Positions 1 through 10,907 of a stretch of 64,000 nucleotides of DNA are shown here, piece by piece; the first letter of the stretch is position 1, and each line of letters starts with the position of its first letter. The stretch comes from Haemaphysalis longicornis (lineage: Eukaryota; Arthropoda; Arachnida; Ixodida; Ixodidae): positions 110,945,008 through 111,009,007 of the forward strand of contig CM023448.1 of the NCBI GenBank assembly GCA_013339765.2, written 5' to 3'. The position numbers and the translations under genes are program-made. The notes below the pieces were generated by a model that was given only the letters and a program-made list of their open reading frames with translations, was not told the origin of the DNA and did no database searches.

Positions 1-718
<718 letters not shown>

Positions 719-779
719 ACCACTGGTCCACGTCATAGTACAATTTCATCCCGTCACGCTCGACTCAAAAAATCACGCT

Positions 780-1157
780 CTTTCTTTGATACGGCCACAG
801 ACGCAGTACTAACACACTCGTGGTCCGCTTTGCCCATCCGATGAGCTTCGAATATCTCTCGTGTTAGCTGATTCTTGTGCCTGGCAACACTTCCGCACTT
901 ATCGAACAGGGGCTTGCAACCATGCTGCTTGCAGTGCGACGCAAGCCATCCCCCGTGTTGTTCTTTCCATTATTGCTGTGCTCACGGAGGCGTTCATTGA
1001 GACACCGCCCTGTTTGGCCTATGTACTTTTTCCCACATTCCAACGGAAGGCTGTACACAACGCCGTCTGCGCAAGCTATGAAGCGGTTTTTGTGCTTTTT
1101 GTTGCACATCGGTCTAGTAGGAAGGCTAGGGTCTGTAAATCTACATAGACTGCCCAA
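780..1157 (-). mobile_element. Penelope-like element, GIY-YIG endonuclease remnant
   Basis: The minus-strand frame from 1157 contains VVYSLPLECGKKYIGQTGR followed by CLNERLREH, the core of a GIY-YIG nuclease (the paired VYS and YIG motifs, then the conserved Arg helix). This cysteine-containing form is the one found at the C-terminus of Penelope-like retroelements. After a frame change at about 880, the minus strand continues with LTREIFEAHRM and then KADHECVSTASVAVSKKE, which fits the expected end of the same domain. No reverse transcriptase region is visible upstream (coordinates above 1160), so this is a truncated, frame-shifted relic and not a host gene. A host GIY-YIG nuclease is less likely because of the frame break and the lack of any flanking exon. 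Confidence 0.75.
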
Positions 1158-1159
1158 TT

Positions 1160-1483
1160 TTCCATCCTACTTGACCGATTTACCACAAAAAGGACAAAAA
1201 GCTGCAGCTTCGCCGCATTAAACCCGAGATTTGTTTTCCCAAGCTATCGTGATTTAGAACTACGGCGTACACGATCGAGGAGGTCCGCTTATGTGTGACT
1301 ATTGTTATGCGTGTATACATGAGTTAGGACTGCTACTGTTCCCGAAATGCGGCCGGGCACATCTGCGAGCCGTCAATATGACGCGGTAAGCTCGAACTCC
1401 CTTTGTCAATGAATCGAATACACCCACTATTTGCGGTGCCCCGGGCTCCAGAGAAGGCAAAACACGTTGGGTCCATCGGCCGC
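1160..1483. other. No gene recognised
   Basis: Plain DNA between the Penelope-like relic and a small MITE. No coding or repeat signal seen. Confidence 0.4.
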
Positions 1484-1640
1484 ATAAGGCCGGGTTCAGA
1501 CTGTTGCCGCGACTTTCGTAATATCTTTAAAAAATGACGTCATTTCACGTCTCAGCCAATCGAACTACGTGACACGCCGTTTTTTTACGTCCGCAGCTCA
1601 CGATATGGCTGTTACGTCGGTAGTCTGAACACAGCCTTAG
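1484..1640. mobile_element. Short TIR element (MITE), about 157 bp
   Basis: The ends are inverted repeats. The left end reads TAAGGCCGGGTTCAGACT and the right end, reverse-complemented, reads CTAAGGCTGTGTTCAGACT. The interior is CpG-rich and includes a palindromic TGACGTCA at 1535-1542. There is no coding capacity. The outermost TAA/TTA would suit a PIF/Harbinger-type target, but the two are not identical, so the superfamily is left open. Confidence 0.6.
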
Positions 1641-4600
1641 TATGTTTTAAACAGCACGTTCTTCCCCTTCGATGGACGCGATTAAATTGCACCGGAAACG
1701 AATGGGACAGAGTGAAGTGAAGGCCACGCGCGGGCGCTCTGCACCCACCTACCACGACGACGAAATTGCAAACGGGGCCTCAGCAAGAGTATACAACAGG
1801 GCCGCTGGATGAAAGGCGCATTGACGTGGGTGCGCTCTCACCCAGCGACCGTGATACAACTTCCGAACGGTAACTTATTCGGACACAAAATTGCGTATTC
1901 GGGCATGCGCTAGCGTGAAGATATGCGAAGCAGATTACAACGTAGCGCTCTGCAAGCTGAGCAAAGAAACTAAACAAGCAGACCCCGCAACATACCTTCA
2001 TCTAGCGCCGCGCAAGAGCAAGCCAACAAAACAAAATGATGACCATGCGTACACTTACATGCATACAGAAGTGAACTGCCCCTTGGGAAGCTAAAAGGGT
2101 GGTAGTATTTCTGCTGTCTGTTACTAGCGTTCTGTTTACGCATTTAGTTACGCTGGGTAGCGTTACCAGAAAACTCAGGCCAGCCGCGCGCGCGTGAGCG
2201 TGCGCCTACTGACGAGCGCCCGGCGTCGGCCAGCTCGACCTTCGAGAACACTTTGCCCGGCGTTCGTGGCGTGATCTCTCGCATGCTGTTCTCGCCAGTT
2301 CACGTGTGTTCGCGTCTGAAGTGGAGAGCACAGACAATGAGTTCGATGCTACAAACGCCGAGTTCGCGAAGCCGGTTGGCAAGTTGCCGATTCTAGCGCG
2401 GTCCACTTTGGGAGAGATGTGAAAGCCTGCGAACAAAACGATCCTGGCCGGCCAGCAATGGGGAACATTCGGCCGCAAGTTCGGAAATAAATGTGAGGTG
2501 TAACAGCCGGGTCTCCGACGAAGGGAGAGGGGCCGCCAGCTCCGCTCTTTCTCCAGCTTTGCGCCCCGAGTGCAAGCTGCGCCAATTCTTTTAAGCTTGG
2601 TCGTGTGCGATACTAACTTCTCATGATTTTGGTGGCGCGTTTTGCATGTTTTCGCAGTGCTCGGTGCATCTGATTACGTCAGCTTATGTTGAGCTTGCCC
2701 GCAACTCTGTTTATCACCTCGACGAATCAGAAAAATGGAATTTAACGGCTTAGCGATTCAAGGAGTCGGAACGAGCTGCGTTTTTCATTCCGGGGAGTTC
2801 CAAAGAATTAAATTGTGAGAAATTGCAACTTACCGGAATAGGTTTTGAATGAATGAAGGTGTCCATGGAGCAACAGAACGCTGATATGGAGCAGTGTTTT
2901 CTTGGCGTTGCTGTTTCGACTTGTAGCGAAATCTATTAGCCATAACGAATTTTTCTACGGTCTCCTGTAAATTTATGCCCTTGAGAAGGGCTAATCTAGT
3001 TCGGGGCTTTCCAGACCGGTGCACAGTGGTGTGGTTGGTGGGTTCATACATGAGAGTCCTTCCAGACGCCTCTTGAGTTCGTTCAGGAAGACCCCCTGGT
3101 ACCCGACGTGCTAGGTATGGATAATGCGGTGCAGATGGTGTGCCGTGACGCTTTGATTCCCCCGTTCGCAGGAGGGAGCGTAGCAAAAATTTCCTCGGGG
3201 CACTTAAGCCTGTTACGTGCTTGAAGGCGAAAACCCGGCGATTATCAACGACTTCTTTGCTTCTACATTATATTTAAGTCCCTTCGTTTTGATTTCTTGG
3301 CCTTTTGGCGCAAATTACTTCGACAGGCGTCTTTACTGCTGCACCGTGTTTGCGTCTCTTTCTTCTCTTTTGTTTCTTCGTCTTTTTGCGCGGAATACCT
3401 CAACAGGCAGACTGGTGATACATCACGCCACGGCTTCGCCAGAATCAGAATTTGGCGCGGCTGGGGTCAACCTGTTCCACTCACGTGTCGTCACGCTCAC
3501 TTGTCGCGCGGCAGGCTCTGGTCTAACTTGTGTTTTACCGATAGCAACGTGCGGAAATAGCTGTAGTGGTTCGTACTGGGCTGCTATTTAATTCCCATGA
3601 TATGCGTTTTTATACGTATAAATTAATTCTGTTTTACAGCGGCGGCTATTTTCAGTATGGGACGACAACAACGACGACGACGACAGTTGATCGCGCCATG
3701 GGGCACTTTCGCCTTAAATACCAAACTCCCCGGACGCCCAGCGTACCTTTTAATTTATTGCGGAACTGAGTCCAATTCTGCTAGCTTAGTTGATGAGCGT
3801 ACGTTACAGCTTTGGTTAGTTTTGCGATTATGATTTCAAGGTTGTTGTTGTTCGTTTTTTGATCAGGCATTTGCGGGAATCCCAGAGGTATACGAGATGT
3901 GCGTCAGCAACGGTATTTTCCTCCGCCACAGTTATTTCGGTGGTGTGTTTTCGGGCTCTTTCAACCAACTTGGACGCCCAAGCTTCGAGGTCGGTTGGTA
4001 TTGTGTCACAGAAATTCTTCCAACTGTTGATGCGAGCAGTACTGACCTTCTGATGGCGTGGATTCCGGTGAGGGACTTGTAGTCTACGTTTCGTCGGTAC
4101 GCGTTTAACGTATAAAATGCCTATTTTAGGTACACGAGACGATCGATCTGATCGTGCAAAGCGTCCCGTAGGTTACAGCATTGAGAAGCAAAATTTGAGC
4201 TGAATGCCCACATTCCTCCGCGCACTGGGGCGTTTGGGCATTGGGGGCATTGGGTGTCTGTGGTTTAAGCGGGATGATATTCCGTAGGGCTCGCCTTAGC
4301 AATGCATGCCGGGACGGCGGCCAATGGCGGCGAAGGCATGGACCCGCGATAGCGCGCCGTGATTCAAGCGAGATATTCGTAAAGCAGATTGGATCACAGT
4401 AAGACTACCAAAAAAGCTATAAATAATTTAGGAATACACGTTTTTGCTTATATTCCATATAGTGGTACACCCGCAGATCACTTTAAGTAAGATAAAATCG
4501 GGCCTGTGTGCTAGGATCCCAACTGAGGTGCACTATTTAGTTGTAAGTCAATATCTTCCTTGAGTACAAGTAGTACAACATTTGAAAAAGTTCGATGCAG

Positions 4601-4709
4601 GCGTATCTAAAGAAATTAATTTTGTCTAATCGCGATATTATCAGCAACAACCAAGATGGTTTCCTAAGTCCACGTCAGTCATCCGCTGTACATCCACTTA
4701 TTCATTTCC
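1641..4709. other. No gene recognised; CpG-rich patch and one open minus-strand frame
   Basis: A CpG-rich patch lies at about 2180-2580. A minus-strand frame is open from about 3275 to 2831 and runs into a consensus splice donor (see findings), but the protein is not recognisable and ORFs of this length are expected by chance. A short (GAC)n-like run is at 3661-3690. Nothing else seen. Confidence 0.4.
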
Positions 4710-4930
4710 TTAAGGGGGACTCACCTGTTAACATACCTATGGAACTTATTTCATGACCCACAGATTTAAAACATCGTGCACCAATACGAAAAGCTTTACA
4801 AATGCATACCAATGTTCACAACGGGGTAGTTTGCTTATTTCAGAGATATGTCACTTCTGTACTGAAACAAGAGAATAAAACTCTTGCTTTCTAGACAGCT
4901 AGTGCCATCCAGTGAAAACTGAATAAACTA
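4710..4930 (+). repeat. Dispersed repeat, copy 1 (TTAAGGGG-start family)
   Basis: This 220-base stretch aligns by eye to 61694-61925. Shared blocks are a start of TTAAGGGGGACTCACCTG, then CATGACCCACAG, TTTAAAACATCGTGCACC, AGTTTGCTTATTTCAGA, and a CTGAAA...ATAAA tail. Identity is roughly three quarters. Non-coding; probably a TTAA-targeting DNA element. Confidence 0.65.
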
Positions 4931-6380
4931 AAATACACCTCTTTTTATTTTTTTTATATCAGTAAAGAAGTAATATGTTTCTAAGAGAAGCAAACTAGGC
5001 CGTTACGAACATTTCCATGAATTTAACGGTACCCGATGCTTTCTAAGCCGGTGGGTCATGAATTAGTGAGTCCCACAGAAATGCGATCAGGTGAGTACCC
5101 CTTAACGCCTCGTTACACAACAATAAAGACGTCCTTGTGTTTTCATGGGAAGCTTGTGTTGGCTGACTTGCGCCGTCGGTGGTGCCGTGCGCTGAAACGC
5201 CTTGCGGCAGATCCATCTTTATTCGCGTGTTCTAATGAGAAAGGTGATTGCGATGGTGATGATGCCCTTGAAGTGTTTGGCACGTACCCACTCGGGAGGA
5301 TTGGCCAGGTATAAAGTGTTGACTGTGCTCCTGTAATTACAAATTGAAGCCCTCCCGGGGATTACCCTTCTCGGGCGCAGCTCTCGCTCGCCATTTGCGG
5401 CTGTCGCGGGCGGGTGCGCACAAGTGTCGCGCTCTATCACGCCACAATAGGACCCAACTAGCGGCGTCACTCGCATCACGCCACATCGCAGGTTCGGTTG
5501 CTCGTTCTTGTCGGGAAGTCCACTTTCTAGAGCGGCATGGGTATGCCGCACGTGGTTCGCTCCGCAGCCAGTGAAGAACGTGGACGTTATTCCCTAAAAT
5601 GGCTGGAGAATGACCTACAATAACGTATGTCAAACGTTTGCGTTCGGGTAAAAGCTCAGCGAAATGAAAGGATTCCGTTTTGGTCGATCGATGGTTTTGC
5701 GCTTTCATTTCGCGCATTGCCTTTTTTGATTTAGGCACAAGTGTGTTTCGATTTTGGCCGTTTTCGTTTTCACTGAGGTCAAGCTTCGCGTGCACCCCGT
5801 TTCCGGAGAGAAGGAGTTATAATTTTTTAGGATGGTAAAAAGGCGTCTGACAACTTCATCAAATTATTATTCCATAAGCTATACAGCTACTGCCCCAGAA
5901 GGAAATGTTCCGAAGTTTTTGCCAGTTACTTTTCTGGACGCAAACAGAGCGAGGGTAATGACAACTTTGTTTCATCTTTTGAGATGGTGGTAAAAAGAAT
6001 TCCACAGGGGGCTCTTCTCGGGCTCCTGTTTTTTTTCCTGCTGCGTTAATGACTTCTTTTTAGTGTTAAAATGGTTTGACGCACTAACATTCTCCTGTGA
6101 CACGTACGGCCCTCGCCTTCGTCGTAAAAAAACTGAATTACAAAGCCATATAAATTCGGAATTGATAAATGCTGTTAATTAGTTCAATATCAAGGAACCA
6201 ATTATGAGCAAAACAATCTAACGCTCAACGTAAAGAAATTAGGCTGTATTCCACATTAAGTAATGGGATAGTTATGACTGCTAGTGTCTACGACTGAACA
6301 ATGAGCAACTACGTACAGTCTACCGCGTTCTGACGGGGTGTCAAGCCTCCCCATAAAGGTCATGAAAAAAGGCCGCACGA
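4931..6380. other. No gene recognised
   Basis: AT-rich to mixed DNA with only overlapping short frames. No similarity to other parts of the window noticed. Confidence 0.4.
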
Positions 6381-6392
6381 GCAAGAAAACAT

Positions 6393-6527
6393 GTTGCTAG
6401 GCAACACCCAGGATAGCTGGTGTGTGGCGCTGCACGCAGGGGAAATCATTAGCAGCGCGTGGCCTCCTGCCGTGCGTAACCAATCGGCGCTCCCTTCACT
6501 CGAGCGCTACCTCCCGCAATGACGTCA
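6393..6527. promoter_or_regulatory. Cluster of promoter-type motifs: X-box, CCAAT, CRE
   Basis: Three well-known elements fall within 135 bp. GTTGCTAGGCAAC at 6393-6405 is an imperfect RFX X-box palindrome. ACCAATCGG at about 6478-6487 contains a CCAAT box. TGACGTCA at 6520-6527 is a full CRE palindrome. It lies about 2.1 kb upstream of the receptor ATG. Motif occurrence alone does not prove a promoter. Confidence 0.25.
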
Positions 6528-7079
6528 GTGAAGCAATTTTCAAGTTTATAGTGAACGTATATGTCTTAACCTTGTTGGAGCTTCGCGTCGCAGGTGTATG
6601 AGCAATTTTTAATCAATAAGAGAAGAATGAGACAGAAAATGACGACAGATATTGGAGAAAGTACGCTAACGCGAAAGGCGGAACGACCATCTATTTTTTT
6701 TTCTGAGAGGTTGGCGTTTCCGCACACATTTTATTTCACCAAAATAAGGCGCGCCGGCTGCAGCGGAACATTATAAAAATGCTAGATTATTGTTTTTCTT
6801 TCTCGTACTGACAGGATCTAACACACGCCTTTCAGCAAATAGGCATAAAAATATATCGCGCACACGGAAAAAGCGGTGTATTCCGTTAAGAAGGGAAAAT
6901 AACCCCCCACCCAACCGTGACTACAAAAGGAAAGGGCTGTTGGGTCACTCCACTGTCGGACCTCCCACGCCAGAACATTGACTTTCACATCACGTCACAG
7001 CCAGATAGCAGAGAAAAGACAGGTCTATGAAGGGGACAAAACGCTTCAGTCAGTGAGTTCTCGTACGGGCAAAGCGAAA

Positions 7080-7460
7080 GGCTCCCCCAGTCGGAGCGAA
7101 CATAAAGGCGGCCACTTGCGTCGGGAGCGGCCGGCTAACTGTTGAGCGCAGGGGAAGCGCGCGCGCGCAACTGAATGAGTGGTGATGGGAAGAGACAAAG
7201 GAGAGAGCTGTTTTGGGGGAAGTGCTTCAGAAAGGAGTGCCCTCGCTCCTGCGTCCTTCCCCTATCCACCCCAAAGCGATCGTTCCGTTAGGCGCCGCTC
7301 GCGGCGCCACCGCCGTGCGCGCGGCGAGCGGCGGGCTATGAGGAAGACGCGCGTCCACGCCGCGCCAGTCCGTGTCAGAGTCGTCACCCCAACCAGACGT
7401 GGCGGCGGGTACAGGTGCCACCGAAGACCGCAGCCCCGGAAAACTTCGCTCACAACTCTC
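7080..7460. promoter_or_regulatory. CpG-rich tract upstream of the receptor gene
   Basis: The region is markedly GC- and CpG-rich compared with its flanks, with clusters such as GGCGCCGCTCGCGGCGCC. An arthropod initiator-like TTCAGTCA lies just upstream at 7045-7052. It sits 1.1-1.5 kb before the receptor ATG on the same strand and may be the promoter or first non-coding exon. The overlapping open frames on both strands here look like by-products of GC content. A consensus splice donor GTAAGT at 8052-8057 would fit the end of a 5' non-coding exon, but no convincing acceptor was picked. Confidence 0.3.
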
Positions 7461-8606
7461 CATGCTTCACCGCTCAGTCAAGCCACAACGTGGTGCAGTT
7501 TCTCCGCCCGAAATCACCGTCTATTTGCCTGCGAAGCCTGCAAACCTGACTTTCGACAGTCCCGGCCAACTTTACGTCAAAAGCCAACTTAATCACTCCT
7601 GTGCCACCATTTTATTCGTACTTAAAGCCGGTTAACTGAATACTTTCCTCTAGCTGTCCCCCCTCATTTTTTTTTTCAAGCACCAGTTGACTGCTAACTT
7701 GTGACCGTCCGTTTTTAAGAACTCTTGCTCAGCCACGGACCTACTTTGTGGCATTAACCAGCGCCCATCCCTGGAGTTTGTTGTTTCGGAAAAAGCGTTA
7801 GACTGACCGAGATGAAACGACTTGGAATGTGCAACAACGACAAGGAATTGACGGCCTCGCTGAACACTTCTGACTCTTGCAGTGACGTGCTGTGAATACT
7901 TTGAAGAGACATTGAGCTCTCGCGCTTTCGTCCCTGCGCTTGACTGACTCTGACCAGTGTGCTGCCTGAGGGACTAAACTTAAGAGGACTCTCGCCAGAA
8001 TTATGATATTCCACTTCAAGGGCCGTGCTTTTTCTCAGATGTGCTACGCAAGTAAGTAAAAAGTGGCGGATTTTTTTCTGTGGCATTGTAAAAAAACGGC
8101 CGCAATCTTTTTTCGCACTTTTGGACTTCTCAGTGAAAGAAGAAAAATACTAAAGCCAACCCAGCTCCATAGCGGAAACTTTCCCGAAGCACTAAGATCT
8201 ACGTGTCTGGAAATTTCTGCTCAGCAAGTGTGGGGCGTTGCTGCATCAGAAAAAAAAGCGTCAAGTCACCAGGACGGAGAAGTACAAATTATTCTGGTGG
8301 TACAAGCACTTAAACATTCACTGTACCTCTCACACTGTTTGGCATCACTGGAACAACGAGTCACTACGCCTCACCCATCTTTTTCGAGTTTCCCCTACGC
8401 GGATAATCATTTCCGCTTTTCGGCTTGTTCGAATAACATAGTTTGTATACTCTGCTCTCTGGTCCTCACCTAATATACAAAAAAGCCCGAACTCCCGGCA
8501 CTTTTGCGTCATCACCAGCGACCAGTAGCTGTAAGGACAGACAGCGTCCCAGGCCCAGTAAGGCCTGTCGCAGCGCCTTGCACGTTGTCAAGCCAGCGCA
8601 GACTCA

Positions 8607-9695
8607 ATGACTGCGATTAACTCCTCATGGTCGGGCCTAAACGCCACGGCCACCATCCGGTCACCGCTGGAGGTGGCCCGGGACGTGTACCGTCTAGCTG
8701 TCCCGGTCATGCTAGTGGCCTGCCTAATATCCATGGTCTTCAACCTTGTCATCGTGGAGTCGGTCCACTGGCTTCGACGTAGCCCCAGCCCAACGCTCTG
8801 CTTCAGCTTAAGCCTGTCGGCGGCGAACGCTTACGCATCTTTGCTCGTCGGCGTCGGTCTCGTGGTGAACAGCCTTCTCCCCGCCGTGTACCACGTCCAG
8901 CCACCAGCCTGCTGGGCGCTGTCTCTGGAAGCATTCCGTCTCACGGGTCTCATCGCGTCCGTTTTCCACCTGCTGGCGCTCGCCGTGAACCATTACATCG
9001 GCATCCTGCGGCCCCTGCACTACGCCGCGACCGTGACGCGTCGCACCGTATGGCTCTCGACCGCAGCCATGTGGCTCTTGCCATTGTTCTTCTTCCTGTT
9101 CTACTTCTCCAGCGTGCCAGGACAGGGGTTCCAGACTGTGAACTGTCGCTACGACTTCATCCTCTGGAGCACCTTCCGCGTCACGCTTTCCGGACTGTTC
9201 TTCGTGCCCCTGGTACTCATGTGCTTCATATACACGCACATTTTCATCATCGTCCGTCGCCACCAGCTGGGGGTCGGCCTGTCCGCCCAGATTCCGGGAC
9301 AGCTGCGCAGAAGCGTCAAGGCAGTGTACACGACCCTGCTCATCCTGGGCACGTACCTCGCCGGCTGGATGCCCGCCGTGCTGTTCTACGTGCTGACATG
9401 CCTGGACTGCGCCTACCCGATAACGTCGCTGTCCCTGGACGTGCGCCTGACCTTCGGCATACTCACCAACTCGCTAGTGCTGATCAAGTCGTTCGTCGAC
9501 CCGGTCATCTACGTGGTCCGCATGCGCGAGATCCAGGAGGCCTTCGCACTGATGTGGAAGTCCCGCTGCGGCTTGGTCGACGTGTCCCGCTCCTCGGTCG
9601 ACTTCATGCACATGGCTCACTCACGCACCGACACTCAGCGCATCACCACCAACGGATCGCAGCACAAGCAGCGCTGCATCGCCCAGTTCAGCTAG
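8607..9695 (+). CDS. Orphan class A (rhodopsin-like) G-protein-coupled receptor, 362 aa
   Basis: Complete seven-transmembrane receptor expected at the plasma membrane. Two N-glycosylation sites (N5, N12) precede TM1 (about 29-52, N46 at position 1.50). TM2 is about 62-88 with N74 where Asp is usual. TM3 is about 103-127 with C102, then N128-H129-Y130 in place of DRY, followed by IGILRPLHY. TM4 is about 147-170, with C180 in the second extracellular loop. TM5 is about 188-212 with P201; TM6 about 236-262 with GWMP; TM7 about 283-305 ending DPVIY (298-302) in place of NPxxY. The tail is short, with Ser/Thr and Cys. Residue 111, near 3.32, is Arg, so this is not a typical amine receptor. The ligand is unknown. 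The first ATG is supported by an in-frame TAA at 8559 and by the glycosylated N-terminus. The coding region is uninterrupted and GC-rich, unlike its surroundings. Longer frames on other strands here are shadows. Confidence 0.92.
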   Translation: MTAINSSWSGLNATATIRSPLEVARDVYRLAVPVMLVACLISMVFNLVIVESVHWLRRSPSPTLCFSLSLSAANAYASLLVGVGLVVNSLLPAVYHVQPPACWALSLEAFRLTGLIASVFHLLALAVNHYIGILRPLHYAATVTRRTVWLSTAAMWLLPLFFFLFYFSSVPGQGFQTVNCRYDFILWSTFRVTLSGLFFVPLVLMCFIYTHIFIIVRRHQLGVGLSAQIPGQLRRSVKAVYTTLLILGTYLAGWMPAVLFYVLTCLDCAYPITSLSLDVRLTFGILTNSLVLIKSFVDPVIYVVRMREIQEAFALMWKSRCGLVDVSRSSVDFMHMAHSRTDTQRITTNGSQHKQRCIAQFS

Positions 9696-10460
9696 CCCGC
9701 CGTGCGCCGCAGCAACTCGGGCCGGCGCGCCGCCGAGACGCCACTGTGAACGCCAGATCGCATCAAAGAACCAGGGACGAAGCAGAGCCAACGACGGCTA
9801 GAAAACGCTAAAGCTGACACAGTAGCTAGCCAGGTGGTGCTCGGCCTGGATGACCCGGTTGCTGCTGAGGACCACTTTCCCAATTTCATCAGGTCAGCTC
9901 CTTAAACACACGCTGTTTGTAGGCCACTGTTTTCATTCCTTATCGCGCGTGTGTGTGCTTGTGACCGATTGTAGGCGTGCCAGCACCCATACAAGTGACA
10001 GACAGTTATTCCACGCGCTGGGTCACATGCACGGCGCGTGACTAACTTGCCTGGAACTTAGGGGGTGGAATCCTGCAGTGCAATGCTTTTCTGCACCCGC
10101 CAAACTGTGGCTCTCTCACGCTCCATGCGTCGCGCTCTCCTCTACACGCGCTCCCAGCACGTGCTTCGCTGTGCTTGGGGCGCTTGACCAGAGTTGAGTC
10201 GACGCTGGTCTTTTTTCTTCTTTAAAGACACGTTGCGTAAAGTGTTTGTGCTCCTAGTTGCCTTGTGAAGCTCATGTGAAACATTATGGCCTTGATTCTT
10301 GTGTCACTGTGCATTATTACCGAAACATCTTACAGCTGACTGTTCCCATTGTCTTTGATAACCAGCTCCTGCGTAATACCTCATCTACGGAAGAAAGGTG
10401 TGTCACACTTTGACGTAAATGTGTTCCATACTTTGTCTCAAACTAATAAAGTCGGCTTAA
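9696..10460 (+). other. Probable 3' untranslated region of the receptor gene
   Basis: This non-coding stretch follows the receptor TAG. It runs to the first clear AATAAA on the same strand and then meets a MITE. No other gene is seen in it. Confidence 0.45.
10445..10450 (+). terminator. Candidate polyadenylation signal AATAAA
   Basis: This canonical hexamer lies 750 bases after the receptor stop codon, in the correct orientation. The expected cleavage zone 10-30 bases downstream falls inside the left end of the MITE at 10461. Confidence 0.5.
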
Positions 10461-10907
10461 AGGGACTCTGCAACACTTCCGATATACGCTTTCACTCTTT
10501 CCTTCGAATCTGGAAACATTGTCAATACTAGTTATCGACAGCACGGAGAGACAATGCGTGATTCGCTCGTCGCAGCAAAATTATCAGCCTACCGCTTCTG
10601 CTTTGCTTTTGTGGCTTTTTTTTTAAGTGGCTATCGAATGCGTTCAGTGCTGCAGCAGAAACGAAGCGGCCAATAGCCGCTACATTGCTGTAATGACGTA
10701 ATTAGAGCACCCAAAGAACGCCAAGACTCGGATAAAGAGACAAATATTTTTAACAGGTCACCAAGTTATCTGATGGGCATGCAGCAGTAATTTTTGGCTG
10801 GGGTACTTTGTGACTCCCTATTCGAAGTACTGAATGTGTTTGTTGACTACGTGCTGAAAGAATTTAAGACTTAGAAAAAAAGTTGAAAGAAGTGTTGCGG
10901 GTTGCCT
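10461..10907. mobile_element. TTAA-flanked MITE, about 447 bp
   Basis: The left end AGGGACTCTGCAACACTTC and the reverse complement of the right end, AGGCAACCCGCAACACTTC, form terminal inverted repeats matching at about 14 of 19 positions. The left flank is TTAA (10457-10460) and the right flank is TTAG (908-911 of 10 kb), a near-intact TTAA duplication. TTAA targets with such ends fit Kolobok or piggyBac superfamily elements. There is no coding capacity. Confidence 0.65.

Noticed and set aside
7179..7635. Overlapping Arg-rich frames upstream of the receptor
   Set aside because: CpG-rich DNA with several open frames at once; better read as promoter or 5' non-coding sequence.
7754..8086. Minus-strand 110-codon frame antisense to the putative 5' untranslated region
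   Set aside because: Not protein-like beyond chance, and no splice or start context stands out.
8808..9811. Long frames opposite (8808-9263, minus) and beside (9050-9811, plus) the receptor
   Set aside because: They are shadows of the GC-rich receptor coding sequence, with unnatural His/Arg/Pro- or Gln/Glu-rich composition.
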